Source of the DNA: Hyphococcus sp.
GTDB lineage: Bacteria > Pseudomonadota > Alphaproteobacteria > Caulobacterales > Parvularculaceae
NCBI GenBank assembly: GCA_021776295.1
Contig: JAJFGE010000013.1
Span: 32,247 to 96,246 of the forward strand
Direction: 5' to 3'
Length of the DNA: 64,000 bases
In this document: positions 8,157-16,716 of the stretch, piece by piece
Position numbering within the stretch: the stretch's first letter is position 1
How the letters are laid out: the number at the start of each line of letters is the position of its first letter
Notes under the pieces: generated by a model
Told to the model about the DNA's origin: nothing
Seen by the model: only the letters and a program-made list of their open reading frames with translations
Database searches by the model: none
Position numbers and translations under genes: made by a program

Positions 8157-9308
8157 CTAAGCCAGCGGAAAGCTAAAGAACGCCAGCGCCGCCGCCGTCA
8201 GGAGTGTTGCCAGAGCAATCATTCGCGCCTTGGTTTTTCGGTGCAGATGCAGCCCTACCGGAATAAGCAGAAGGTTGGCGATGAGAATAAAGGCTGCATA
8301 AGCCATCGTCGGCACAAGTTCGTCGAGAGGAAAGCCGCCGCCCGCGAGCCCTCTTGCCAGAAACGGCAGCGACACCGCCATATCAATCGACAAAACAAGG
8401 CCGATATAGGCTTTGGCGATATCGGACAGCGCGACCTCGCATGTGCGTAAGAAACTGATGGCCTTTGTGGTCAACGCAAAGCCGTATTCGCGCCCGGCGA
8501 TCAAGCCGAGAAACACGAACGTCGTGCTCATGGGAATGGAGTTGAGCTCTTTGAAGTAGAACAGGAGCGAGGCATATGTGAAGTCGATAATCGTTGCGGA
8601 GCGGATGTCGGATACTGCCGTCTTCGATTTCAAAATCCGCTGAACCGGGCCGCCATTATTAGCGAAGGTGTAGGCGAGAAGCGCGACGATGGCGAACATC
8701 GCGGTAAAGCCTTCGACTGCGGTTATCTCACGCGGGAGAAAAACAAAAATATTGGCGAAATCCTGGATCAGCCATACCGACCACAAATAACCGGTCGTCA
8801 TCCATTGCAATAACACCCAGATGGGATGGTGTTGTTGGTGCACCGTCTTTCGAAAAAACTTCTCAAGTGTATTAGAGGCGATGAGGTAAATCCCAAGGCC
8901 GACCGCAAAGGCGAGCCCGTAGCCGATCAGGGATTTTTGCAGCATTGAGGTCAGGCCGCCGATGGAGGCGAAGACCGTAAGGACCATGAACGAGGTTGAG
9001 ACCGGAACGCCGAACCGGGTGATGATTAATAGAACCAGCGGTGGCAGCGTATGATACCACTGAACTTCGATAGGCGGATATTTGTGGGTGTTGGACAGGC
9101 GCCCAAAGGACGGATCCCCGTCATTGATTATCCAGCCATAGGTAAACGTCACCACAAGGATGATTGCGGCGAACAGAAACAGCCAGAACCAGTGCAGGCG
9201 GTTGTTGGAGCTGATGAAGGTGCCCAGCGTTTGCAGCGCGTCATTGCCGACAACGGCGTAGGCGGCAAACAAAAACCCGACAATGGCAAAAAGAGAAATA
9301 TCGAACAC
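8157..9308 (-). CDS. PiT-family inorganic phosphate transporter
   Basis: A 383-residue polytopic membrane protein with about 10 hydrophobic segments. The PiT signature is near the N-terminus as VVGNDALQTLGTF, and the second internal repeat carries a related pattern around STTFVFLGLIAGREYG. This family moves phosphate by proton or metal-phosphate symport. The start is GTG 9308 with AGAGGA upstream. It is transcribed away from an OprP-like porin, a natural pair for outer- and inner-membrane phosphate passage. Sulfate or another anion is possible for this divergent subgroup. Confidence 0.78.
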   Translation of the reverse strand: MFDISLFAIVGFLFAAYAVVGNDALQTLGTFISSNNRLHWFWLFLFAAIILVVTFTYGWIINDGDPSFGRLSNTHKYPPIEVQWYHTLPPLVLLIITRFGVPVSTSFMVLTVFASIGGLTSMLQKSLIGYGLAFAVGLGIYLIASNTLEKFFRKTVHQQHHPIWVLLQWMTTGYLWSVWLIQDFANIFVFLPREITAVEGFTAMFAIVALLAYTFANNGGPVQRILKSKTAVSDIRSATIIDFTYASLLFYFKELNSIPMSTTFVFLGLIAGREYGFALTTKAISFLRTCEVALSDIAKAYIGLVLSIDMAVSLPFLARGLAGGGFPLDELVPTMAYAAFILIANLLLIPVGLHLHRKTKARMIALATLLTAAALAFFSFPLA

Positions 9309-9507
9309 GGCCCTGCGAATCCTCTCACTGGAATTTTCGCGAGCCTAATATCGGCGAGTCTTGAAACTTTTGTGACAAGCAACGGCTCATACTCCGTTAT
9401 GGCGTTCTCAACAGTAATTTGTTTTTGAATGTCAATTTGTCAGTGTGGCCGATTCAAAGGCGTTAGCGCACAAAAGACGCACTTTGTGCATGGTTTCAGC
9501 CTGCGGG

Positions 9508-9525
9508 CTGTCAAAAAAATATCAT
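9508..9525 (+). promoter_or_regulatory. Pho-box-like site upstream of the porin
   Basis: CTGTCAA-AAAA-ATATCAT has two 7-base direct repeats separated by 4 bases, matching the PhoB consensus (CTGTCAT, 4-base A/T spacer, CTGTCAT) at 6/7 and 5/7 positions. It lies 75 bases before the porin start on the same strand. Phosphate-starvation control of the porin is inferred from this and from the neighbouring phosphate transporter. Confidence 0.5.
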
Positions 9526-9599
9526 AAAACATTCTTCAAAGCTTCACCGATGCCCCTTAGGTGCGCGACAACCAAGGTCGTACCGAAAGCCTGTAAAAT

Positions 9600-10799
9600 A
9601 TGTTGTTTAGAATCGCACTTTGGGCAATAGGGGCGGTTATCATATCTGGCCCAGCGGCTTTGGCGGGCAGTCCCGATAACAACCCGGCCATTGCGCCAGC
9701 GCTGTCAGATCTCAAAATCTTCGGCCGTGTTGTCGCTGACTATGCGATTGCAAGCGGCGAGAATTCCGACTTTGATATCAGCAGCGGCGAGTTGCGCACG
9801 GCGCGTATCGGCCTGTCCGGGAAGCTTTACGGCCGGGCAAAGTTTAAAACCGAATTGAGCATCGACAATGATGGCGATATCGCCCTGACCGACGCTTATA
9901 TGGAATATAATATTGGCGGTCCGACGATCCGCGTTGGTCAGTTTAAGACGCCCAATTCCTTCAACGAGCAAACATCATCGAAATATACACTCACCCATGA
10001 GCGCGCCGCGTTCACCGATGCTTTCAGCCTTAATCGGCGTGTTGGCGTCGCGGTTCTGGAAAACCGCTACCGCTATAGCTATGCGTTGGGGATATTCGCC
10101 CAGAATATTGAAGGTGAGAAGACCTTTGGCGGCTATGCGGTGGCGGGGCGCTTCACGCTGGCGCCGGAATTTGGCGTGGAGGGGCTGCAAACCCATTTTG
10201 GCGTTTCCGCGCGCTACCGAAAAACCGACAGCGACGGACCGCTCCTTCGCTATCGCCAGCGGCCGGTCTCCCACATTCCCGGGCGCATTCTGGCGACGGA
10301 ACGGTTTGCATCGTCAGACGTTTTTATCGGGCTTGAAGCTGCCGCCGCAACGGGGCGCTTCTGGGCCGCTGGAGAATATGCGCTGACGGTTGCCAGCTGC
10401 GATGCCTGTCCCGGCGATGACACGCTTTCCGGCGGCTATATCGAGGCCGGGTTTATGGTGAATGGAGAGCCAACGCTCAAAGGCGCGCGGTTTGACCGCC
10501 CAAAGGTATTCAGCGGCGTTGATGAAGGCGGGCTTGGCGCCCTGGCCTTGGCGTTGCGGGCGGACACGATCGATCTTGAAAATGCGCCAACATCCGGCGG
10601 CGGCTATAATTCCTATACCATTGGCGCAGATTGGTGGCTGACCGCGCGCATCCGCCTTGGCGTCAATGGCTACATTATCGACGCCGATCTCGGCGAGACG
10701 ACTGCGGGGCTGGGTGCGGCTTTTGCAGACGGAGTGCTAGCCGGACTTCGCGATGAAACGGTACGCGGCGCCGCGTTTCGGGCGCAGTTCGACTTCTGA
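9600..10799 (+). CDS. Phosphate-selective porin O/P family outer-membrane protein
   Basis: A 399-residue protein with a signal peptide (residues 1-22, ending PAALAG). An OprP/OprO-type beta-barrel follows: FGRVVADYA, then RTARIGLSGKLYGRAKFKTELS, the strand YMEYNIGGPTIRVGQFKTP and the NRRVGVAVLENR segment typical of this family. It ends in a C-terminal aromatic, RAQFDF, the usual barrel-insertion signal. It sits divergently from the PiT transporter and behind a Pho-box-like site, so it most likely admits phosphate or polyphosphate across the outer membrane; selectivity is inferred. Confidence 0.82.
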   Translation: MLFRIALWAIGAVIISGPAALAGSPDNNPAIAPALSDLKIFGRVVADYAIASGENSDFDISSGELRTARIGLSGKLYGRAKFKTELSIDNDGDIALTDAYMEYNIGGPTIRVGQFKTPNSFNEQTSSKYTLTHERAAFTDAFSLNRRVGVAVLENRYRYSYALGIFAQNIEGEKTFGGYAVAGRFTLAPEFGVEGLQTHFGVSARYRKTDSDGPLLRYRQRPVSHIPGRILATERFASSDVFIGLEAAAATGRFWAAGEYALTVASCDACPGDDTLSGGYIEAGFMVNGEPTLKGARFDRPKVFSGVDEGGLGALALALRADTIDLENAPTSGGGYNSYTIGADWWLTARIRLGVNGYIIDADLGETTAGLGAAFADGVLAGLRDETVRGAAFRAQFDF

Positions 10800-10880
10800 G
10801 TGCGACCGGGCAGAAAGCCGCGCACAAAGCGGCGGCGTTATTCCGAAAAGTCAAAATTGTACGGGAGAGACCAGAGCCGG

Positions 10881-11060
10881 TTATTTGGTGGAGGCGTAGA
10901 CAGCAGCGTTGCTGCAGCTGGCGCCGAAGCATTCATCAAAAATACCGCCATTTGAGGCCTGGCCAGAAGACACCGCCATGGGCACCGCCAGCGCAATCGC
11001 AAATAACGCGGCAACCACATATAAAAACGGGCGTCTTACACTCTGGCGGGTCTCATACAT
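10881..11060 (-). CDS. Small exported protein of 59 residues
   Basis: An ATG at 11060 opens a 59-codon frame ending in TAA at 10881. The N-terminus METRQ-like start is actually MYETRQSVRRPF (basic), followed by a hydrophobic stretch LYVVAALFAIALAVPMAV and a likely cleavage after the small residues near SSGQA. The mature part is about 30 residues, with two cysteines (DECFGASCSN) that could form a disulfide. AGG lies nine bases before the start. I do not recognise the family. A perfect Pho box lies about 80 bases upstream of its start, so phosphate control is possible. Confidence 0.55.
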   Translation of the reverse strand: MYETRQSVRRPFLYVVAALFAIALAVPMAVSSGQASNGGIFDECFGASCSNAAVYASTK

Positions 11061-11140
11061 AACGCTAACCTGTTCTTTTCTTTTTGTTTTTTACCATTTT
11101 CCAGATGTTACACACGAAATGTGACACAAACGATAAAAAA

Positions 11141-11158
11141 CTGTCATTTATCTGTCAT
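11141..11158. promoter_or_regulatory. Perfect Pho box
   Basis: CTGTCAT-TTAT-CTGTCAT matches the PhoB-binding consensus at every repeat position. Read on the plus strand it points towards 11.2 kb, where a TATAAG lies 18 bases further but no plus-strand gene follows. On the minus strand the 59-residue exported protein begins 80 bases away. Which direction it activates cannot be settled from sequence alone. Confidence 0.65.
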
Positions 11159-11187
11159 AAATAGCTCGCGGCTGTGTATAAGTCAAC

Positions 11188-11207
11188 AAAAAGCGCAACA
11201 GTTGCGC
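11188..11207 (-). terminator. Rho-independent terminator of the prepilin peptidase gene
   Basis: Read on the minus strand, GCGCAACTGTTGCGC forms a 6-bp stem with a tiny loop and is followed by TTTTT (11192-11188). It lies 75 bases past the stop of the prepilin peptidase gene. Confidence 0.7.
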
Positions 11208-11281
11208 AAAATTAATATAACCATCTGATAAAAATGGAAAATTAGCCTTTACAGGCAGCGGCTAGCATGGTTATGGGCCGG

Positions 11282-12061
11282 CTAACTCGCCGTATTTACG
11301 AGCAAAACAGCTAAAAAAGCCCCGGCGCATAGGCCCGGTCCGAAGGGAATTTCGGTTTTGGCGTTGATGGTTTTCCCCATTATACGCGCCGAGAGAACGG
11401 CCAGAAGTGTCACTATCGACCCGGCCAGAACCGCAACGGGCAAAAACTGCCATCCGCTCCACGCGCCAATCACCGCCGCCAGTTTTGCATCGCCCTGTCC
11501 AAGCCCCTCAACCCCCCTTAGCCATTGAAAAGCCGCACTGATTAACCGAAACACCAGATATCCGGCCGCTGCGCCAATGAATGCATCGGCGGTCGGGACA
11601 AAATACCCCCCGAGATTGACCGCGAGGCCGAGCGGGATTAGCGGCAGGGTCAACATGTCCGGCAGAAAACCGGTCTCCCAGTCAATCACTGCAAGTGCAA
11701 CCAGGCACCATCCCAGCGCCGCAGCAAACAGTCCTGCCAGCGTTGCGCCAAAAATCAGATAGGCGGCGCCGGCGACACCGATGCCGGCAAATTCAACCAG
11801 CGGATATCGCGGGGAAATTTTCACGCTGCATGCCGAACAGCGCCCGCGCTGCAACAGGTAACTGACGATTGGGACCATCCGCCAGGCCGGGATCGGACAG
11901 CGGCAATGCGGGCAATAAGATCGTGGCGTCAGCAGCGAGCCTCTTGGCGACGCATCGTCAACCAGGCCCCACATCGACGGGCTGCGGTGAATGACGACAT
12001 TCGTAAAACTCCCGATCAGGGAGCCTGCGATTATGACGACGGTCCAATAGAATAAAGACAA
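11282..12061 (-). CDS. Prepilin leader peptidase / N-methyltransferase
   Basis: A 259-residue polytopic A24 aspartic peptidase. The cytoplasmic zinc-binding domain has the paired motifs CPHC and CSAC, which bracket WRMVPIVSYLLQRGR. The two catalytic aspartates are in VIDWETGFLPD and in the GLGQGDAK (GxGD) loop. It cleaves the leader of type IV prepilins or type II secretion pseudopilins at the membrane and methylates the new N-terminus. The only usable start is TTG 12061, with a poor ribosome site. No pilin genes are nearby, so its substrates lie elsewhere. Confidence 0.88.
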   Translation of the reverse strand: MSLFYWTVVIIAGSLIGSFTNVVIHRSPSMWGLVDDASPRGSLLTPRSYCPHCRCPIPAWRMVPIVSYLLQRGRCSACSVKISPRYPLVEFAGIGVAGAAYLIFGATLAGLFAAALGWCLVALAVIDWETGFLPDMLTLPLIPLGLAVNLGGYFVPTADAFIGAAAGYLVFRLISAAFQWLRGVEGLGQGDAKLAAVIGAWSGWQFLPVAVLAGSIVTLLAVLSARIMGKTINAKTEIPFGPGLCAGAFLAVLLVNTAS

Positions 12062-12237
12062 AGCTGGCGCCCAGCTGACGGCCCGTTATCGGCCAGAGGA
12101 GATTTGCCGCAATAAAGGTCTATCGTCGGCGCAATGCAAGACGGCCGGCGTATTTTGGGGGACAATCCGCCGTCTGGACAAGCCGCCCGCAGCGCGGTTA
12201 ATGCCCATGCGTGCGCCCATTAGGGGGAGGAGAACCC

Positions 12238-13350
12238 ATGAAAACCAGAGCCGCCATCGCCATTGCGCCCAACCAGCGATTGGTCATCGAAGAGGTTGAT
12301 CTTGACGGTCCAAAAGCCGGCGAGGTTTTGGTTGAGATCATGGCGACCGGCGTCTGCCATACCGACGCCTATACGCTTGAGGGCAAGGATTCAGAAGGCA
12401 TCTTCCCGTCCATCCTCGGCCACGAAGGCGCGGGCGTTGTGCGCGAGATTGGCGCTGGCGTGACTAGCGTTGAGCCCGGCGATCATGTCATCCCGCTTTA
12501 CACCGCCGAATGCCGGCAATGTAAAACCTGCCTGTCGCAGAAATCAAATCTGTGTACGTCGGTTCGCGCAACGCAAGGCAAAGGCGTGATGCCGGATGGG
12601 ACCAGCCGGTTCTCGTATAAGGGCGAGAAACTGTTTCATTATATGGGATGCTCGACCTTTTCGAATTTCACCGTTTTGCCGGAGGTATCGGTTGCAAAAA
12701 TCCGTAAAGACGCGCCGTTTGATAAAGCCTGCTATATCGGCTGCGGCGTCACCACTGGCGTAGGCGCGGTGGTGTGGACTGCGGGTGTTGAACCGGGCGC
12801 CAGCGTCGTCGTCTTCGGCCTTGGCGGCATTGGGCTGAATGTTGTTCAGGGCGCGAGGCTGGTTGGCGCTGACAAGATTATTGGTGTCGATATCAACCCC
12901 CGGCGCCGCGAGATTGCCGAGCAGTTCGGCATGACGCAATTCATCAACGTCAATGAGGTCGGCGCTGGCAATGTGGTCGAGAAAGTCGTTGAACTCACTG
13001 GCGGCGGCGCCGATTATTCGTTTGATTGCACCGGCAACACCGACGTTATGCGCCAGGCGCTGGAATGTTGTCATCGCGGCTGGGGCCAGTCAATCATCAT
13101 CGGCGTTGCTGACGCCGGCAGAGAAATTTCAACGCGGCCGTTCCAGCTGGTCACCGGCCGGGTGTGGAAAGGCACCGCCTTTGGCGGTGCGCGCGGGCGC
13201 ACTGACACACCGAAAATCGTCGACTGGTATATGGACGATAAAATCAACATCGACGACCTTATCACCCACACCATGCCGCTGGAAGATATCAACAAGGCGT
13301 TTGATTTGATGCATGCGGGGGAAAGTATTCGCTCGGTAGTGATTTATTGA
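12238..13350 (+). CDS. frmA: S-(hydroxymethyl)glutathione dehydrogenase (class III alcohol dehydrogenase)
   Basis: A 370-residue zinc enzyme that oxidises the formaldehyde-glutathione adduct to S-formylglutathione with NAD. The catalytic zinc ligands C40 (ATGVCHTD) and H62 (LGHEGAG) and the structural zinc cysteines C92, C95, C98 and C106 are present. The NAD-binding loop is [11 protein letters not shown] 12238 has GGAGGAG six bases upstream. It is followed by a GNAT gene and by fghA, so the two-step formaldehyde pathway is encoded together. Confidence 0.95.
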   Translation: MKTRAAIAIAPNQRLVIEEVDLDGPKAGEVLVEIMATGVCHTDAYTLEGKDSEGIFPSILGHEGAGVVREIGAGVTSVEPGDHVIPLYTAECRQCKTCLSQKSNLCTSVRATQGKGVMPDGTSRFSYKGEKLFHYMGCSTFSNFTVLPEVSVAKIRKDAPFDKACYIGCGVTTGVGAVVWTAGVEPGASVVVFGLGGIGLNVVQGARLVGADKIIGVDINPRRREIAEQFGMTQFINVNEVGAGNVVEKVVELTGGGADYSFDCTGNTDVMRQALECCHRGWGQSIIIGVADAGREISTRPFQLVTGRVWKGTAFGGARGRTDTPKIVDWYMDDKINIDDLITHTMPLEDINKAFDLMHAGESIRSVVIY

Positions 13351-13358
13351 GACTGCAA

Positions 13359-13853
13359 ATGAATACCCGCCGTATAGAGATTATCAATGCGACCTCTGAT
13401 GGCGATGTTGCTGCTGTCCAGCTATTGTTTCGGGACTATGCCGCCTTCCTCAAAGTCGACCTCTGCTTTCAGGACTTCGAAATGGAGATGGCGAGTTTTC
13501 CGAAATTCTATAAACTGTTGCTGCTCGCCCGTGTTGACGGGCTTGCCGCCGCGGCGGTGGGGTTGAAGGACCTTGGCGACGGCGTTTGTGAGATGAAAAG
13601 GCTTTATGTGCGGCCGAATTTCCAAGGCCTGGGTCTCGGGCGGCGGCTATGTGGCGACTTAATCGATGCGGCGCAGAGCCTTGGGTTTCGCGTTATGCGG
13701 CTTGATACGCTGAAGCGATTAAAGCCGGCGTTGTCGCTTTATCATAAATATGGATTTGTCGAGATCGAAAAATATTACGACAACCCGGAAGACGGCGTTG
13801 TTTATATGGAACTGGATTTGCAGGCGGACAATGAAGACACTATCGACAGTTAA
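13359..13853 (+). CDS. GNAT-family N-acetyltransferase
   Basis: A protein of about 164 residues. The acetyl-CoA-binding motif A is seen as MKRLYVRPNFQGLGLGRRL (R/Q-x-x-G-x-G/R) and is followed by LIDAAQSLGFRVMRLDT. The ending YHKYGFVEIEKYYDN is typical of the fold. ATG 13359 was preferred to an in-frame TTG at 13347. It starts 8 bases after frmA and overlaps fghA by 23 bases, so it is translated within the formaldehyde operon. The acceptor substrate is unknown. Confidence 0.8.
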   Translation: MNTRRIEIINATSDGDVAAVQLLFRDYAAFLKVDLCFQDFEMEMASFPKFYKLLLLARVDGLAAAAVGLKDLGDGVCEMKRLYVRPNFQGLGLGRRLCGDLIDAAQSLGFRVMRLDTLKRLKPALSLYHKYGFVEIEKYYDNPEDGVVYMELDLQADNEDTIDS

Positions 13854-14700
13854 AGCCTTCGGCGGCGAACAGTCCGTCTTATCGCATGCCAGCCAAGCGT
13901 GCCGCTGCGACATGCGTTTTGCGATCTATACGCCGCCGAAAGACACGCACGGGAAGGGGCCGTTCCCGGTTTTATACTGGCTCTCGGGGCTTACTTGTAC
14001 GGAAGAAAATTTCATCGCCAAGGCCGGCGCGGGGCGCGTTGCGGCAGAATTGGGGTTGGTGATAGTTGCCCCCGACACATCGCCGCGCGGCCCCGATAGT
14101 AATGGAAATGACGTGCCTGACGACCCCAACGGCGCCTATGATTTTGGACTGGGCGCTGGGTTTTACGTCGATGCTAGCGAGGCGCCGTGGTCGACGCATT
14201 ACAATATGTATTCCTACGTTACTGAAGAGCTGCCCGCACTGATCGAAAAGGAATTTCCGGTCGACGCGGAGCACGCCGGCATCTTTGGGCACTCCATGGG
14301 CGGTCATGGCGCGCTGACGATACATTTGAAACACGCCGATAAATATAAAACCTGTTCGGCTTTCGCGCCAATCGCCGCACCGTCATCGGTTCCCTGGGGC
14401 GAGAAGGCGCTGTCAAACTATCTGGGTGCTGATAAAAATAAATGGGCGCCTTATGATGCAACCGCGCTGTTGTACAATAATGGTCCCAGCCAGGCGCACA
14501 TTCTAATAGACCAGGGAACAGCGGATCAGTTTCTTGAGGTTCAGTTAAAGCCGGAAATTTTCAAAGCAGCGGCAGACAAAACCGGTCAGGCGCTGAGCCT
14601 GCGCATGCAAGACGGCTACGATCATTCCTATTATTTTATCGCCACCTTTATGGAAGACCATATACGATGGCATCATCGGGCTTTAATGCAAGCGACATAA
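13831..14700 (+). CDS. fghA: S-formylglutathione hydrolase
   Basis: A 289-residue alpha/beta-hydrolase (esterase D family) that releases formate and glutathione from S-formylglutathione. The nucleophile elbow GHSMGGHG places the serine at 155; the aspartate lies in LIDQGTADQFL and the histidine in DGYDHSYYF. The family blocks YWLSGLTCTEENF and PDTSPRG are intact. The start overlaps the GNAT gene. Together with frmA it completes glutathione-dependent formaldehyde removal; the operon start lies upstream of 12238. Confidence 0.95.
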   Translation: MKTLSTVKAFGGEQSVLSHASQACRCDMRFAIYTPPKDTHGKGPFPVLYWLSGLTCTEENFIAKAGAGRVAAELGLVIVAPDTSPRGPDSNGNDVPDDPNGAYDFGLGAGFYVDASEAPWSTHYNMYSYVTEELPALIEKEFPVDAEHAGIFGHSMGGHGALTIHLKHADKYKTCSAFAPIAAPSSVPWGEKALSNYLGADKNKWAPYDATALLYNNGPSQAHILIDQGTADQFLEVQLKPEIFKAAADKTGQALSLRMQDGYDHSYYFIATFMEDHIRWHHRALMQAT

Positions 14701-14731
14701 AACGGCGCTGCTACAACCATGGAGACTTGCG

Positions 14732-15901
14732 TTGAGTAACAACACCGAACATTTCGACACCTGGATCCGCACCTCTTTCGTGGAGATGAACACCGCTCTG
14801 GAAGAGATTTATTTCGTCCGTGACAATCGCGCCGATGTTGAAGGCGTTGGCGATGATATCAAAAAGCAAATTCTCGATGAGGGGCGCGGCTATATCGTCA
14901 AGCTGGTGGCGGAAGGCAATACCGATGAGGGCTTTGACGCGGCTTTCGACCTTCTCGGCAATCTCGGACTTTATATGGCGGCGCTGCGTCGGCACGAGAT
15001 GACTAATCCTGCGCGCGAGGAAAAATCACCGCATCAGGAAGCCTCCGCCCTCGGCATGCATATCGCAACATCGCTTGGCGTGACGCCGCGTTTCGCCACC
15101 AGCCATCTGTCGACGCATAACCGCGCAGTTGGCGGCGTGCAGAAGAGTTTCACCGCGCTCAGGGACGAGTTTGTTTTCCTCGATTACAATACTTGCGGCA
15201 TTCTGGCGTTTAAGCGCGCGGCGGATGCGTTGAACAGAATTTTGCCGCTTGGCGTGTCGCATCCAGTGACGGCGACACTCCTGAACGATGCCGCGGATGC
15301 CTTGCGTGCGGTCAAACATTTCAACGAAAAGCTGTTTGGTGAGCTTGATACGGAGCGGTTCTTTTTCTGCGTGCGGCCTTATTACAAGCCCTACCGTGTC
15401 GGCCGTCATGAATATCGTGGCGCCAATGCGGGTGATTTCTCAGGGATTAACGAAATTGACTTGCTGCTTGGTCTGTGCCGCGCGAATGATCCTTATTACT
15501 CACAGCTTCTGGTCGACAAGATGTTGTTCATGATGCCGGCTGACCAGGCGTCGCTACGCGATTGCATGTCCAAGCGACCGCTATTGGATGCGTTTGTTGA
15601 TTGTGCGCCTTCTGCGCGCGAGGAATGGTTTCAAACCAACGCCGCTGCGTTCCTTGATGTGTGTGTGCTGCATGGCGAGATCGCCGCGCAGCATCACGAC
15701 CAGCTGGTTGAAAAATTCATTGCCGGACCGGCGGGCGCCATCTCCGGGACGCATCTCGATCAAGTCACCGCGAGCGGTCCGCCATTGCCAGTGTTGCTCA
15801 ATGCGCTGGAAGTGCTGCGTGATTTGCGCGTCGCCGCCAAGCGCAGCGACATCGCGACGAGCCACGCGCAGATTAAGCGGTTACGAGGCCTTGTTTCGTA
15901 A
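14732..15901 (+). CDS. PrnB-like heme protein of the indoleamine/tryptophan dioxygenase superfamily
   Basis: A 389-residue soluble, largely helical protein. The mid-region FFFCVRPYYKPYRVG, followed by YRGANAGDFSGINEIDLLLGLC, matches the block shared by PrnB (monodechloroaminopyrrolnitrin synthase) and indoleamine 2,3-dioxygenases (arginine-proline-tyrosine, then a glycine-rich active-site loop). A candidate proximal heme histidine is in VCVLHGEIAAQHHDQ. The start is TTG 14732 with GGAGA eight bases before it; no ATG fits. No other pyrrolnitrin genes are nearby, so the substrate is unlikely to be the PrnB one. The family call is from motif recall and is moderate. Confidence 0.6.
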   Translation: MSNNTEHFDTWIRTSFVEMNTALEEIYFVRDNRADVEGVGDDIKKQILDEGRGYIVKLVAEGNTDEGFDAAFDLLGNLGLYMAALRRHEMTNPAREEKSPHQEASALGMHIATSLGVTPRFATSHLSTHNRAVGGVQKSFTALRDEFVFLDYNTCGILAFKRAADALNRILPLGVSHPVTATLLNDAADALRAVKHFNEKLFGELDTERFFFCVRPYYKPYRVGRHEYRGANAGDFSGINEIDLLLGLCRANDPYYSQLLVDKMLFMMPADQASLRDCMSKRPLLDAFVDCAPSAREEWFQTNAAAFLDVCVLHGEIAAQHHDQLVEKFIAGPAGAISGTHLDQVTASGPPLPVLLNALEVLRDLRVAAKRSDIATSHAQIKRLRGLVS

Positions 15902-15945
15902 AAGCTGAGCGCGGCCCGCCGGATTTTGAAATCAATGTTGGGCAG

Positions 15946-16716
15946 TTAAAAATCCGCGTTGAATCCAACGCCCCACCAAAAGCCGCTCGCTTGCCTTGTG
16001 CCGAGGATAGCGTCATCGATAACCGCGCCGCCGGCAATGTCCGAGCCGCCATAGCGCAAGCCGGTATAGACCGAACCATTATCGCTCAGCGTGTAAGACA
16101 GGTCCGCCGAAGCGGTTCCGTAGAGGTAATCCGTTCCGCCGGCGTCGTCGAACACATAACCGATATACCCGCCGACATCGAAGCTTGTTTTTTCCGATAG
16201 AGGAAATGAGTAGGAGGCGCTGCCCTGGACGGTTGTCGTGTCGAGGAAGAAGTCATGATAGAGATAGACCGATGGCGCCAGGGGAGCATCAAACGCCAAG
16301 CCGATATAAGGTTCGACCGTATTGGCGCCCAATCCGTCGCCGTCTTCCCGGAGAACATCGAAAAATCCGCTCGCAAGGTCGGGAAAGGTGTAATAAGTGA
16401 CGCCGACATCGTAGCTGATAATGTCATTTAACGATGCTGAATAGCCGGCGACCAAGTCGAGCTCTTCTCCCCCCGGGGTTACAACTAGGTCATCGTCGCC
16501 TATTGGCAGGTTAAACCAGCTGTTTAGATAGAAGTTTCCGTAGCTGAGATTAATCGCCGGTTGTATGCTGGTCTCGGCAAATTGTACGCCGCGAAAAACA
16601 TAGCGGGATTCAAAACCAACCGCCGTCGATACTTCTACAGATTCAGCGCCTGCAGCGCCAATTACGGATGTGGAAGCGCCAAGTGCGGACAATGCAAACA
16701 GGGCAGCGCGGTTCAT
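15946..16716 (-). CDS. TorF / Gcw_chp family putative outer-membrane porin
   Basis: A 256-residue protein with a signal peptide (to about residue 24, GAAGAES). The conserved opening VEVSTAVGFESRYVFRGVQFAETSIQPAI is a hallmark of the family, and many amphipathic strands follow (INLSYGNFYLNSWFNLP, EPYIGLAFDAPLAPSVYLYHDF). It ends FNADF with the terminal aromatic needed for barrel assembly. Members sometimes sit near amtB or nitrogen genes, and here glnK-amtB begins 300 bases away on the other strand. The transported compound is unknown. Confidence 0.78.
   Translation of the reverse strand: MNRAALFALSALGASTSVIGAAGAESVEVSTAVGFESRYVFRGVQFAETSIQPAINLSYGNFYLNSWFNLPIGDDDLVVTPGGEELDLVAGYSASLNDIISYDVGVTYYTFPDLASGFFDVLREDGDGLGANTVEPYIGLAFDAPLAPSVYLYHDFFLDTTTVQGSASYSFPLSEKTSFDVGGYIGYVFDDAGGTDYLYGTASADLSYTLSDNGSVYTGLRYGGSDIAGGAVIDDAILGTRQASGFWWGVGFNADF

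Noticed and set aside
9429..9442. TGTCA-ATT-TGTCA as a second Pho box for the PiT gene
   Set aside because: The repeats are 8 bases apart rather than 11, so the geometry does not fit PhoB.
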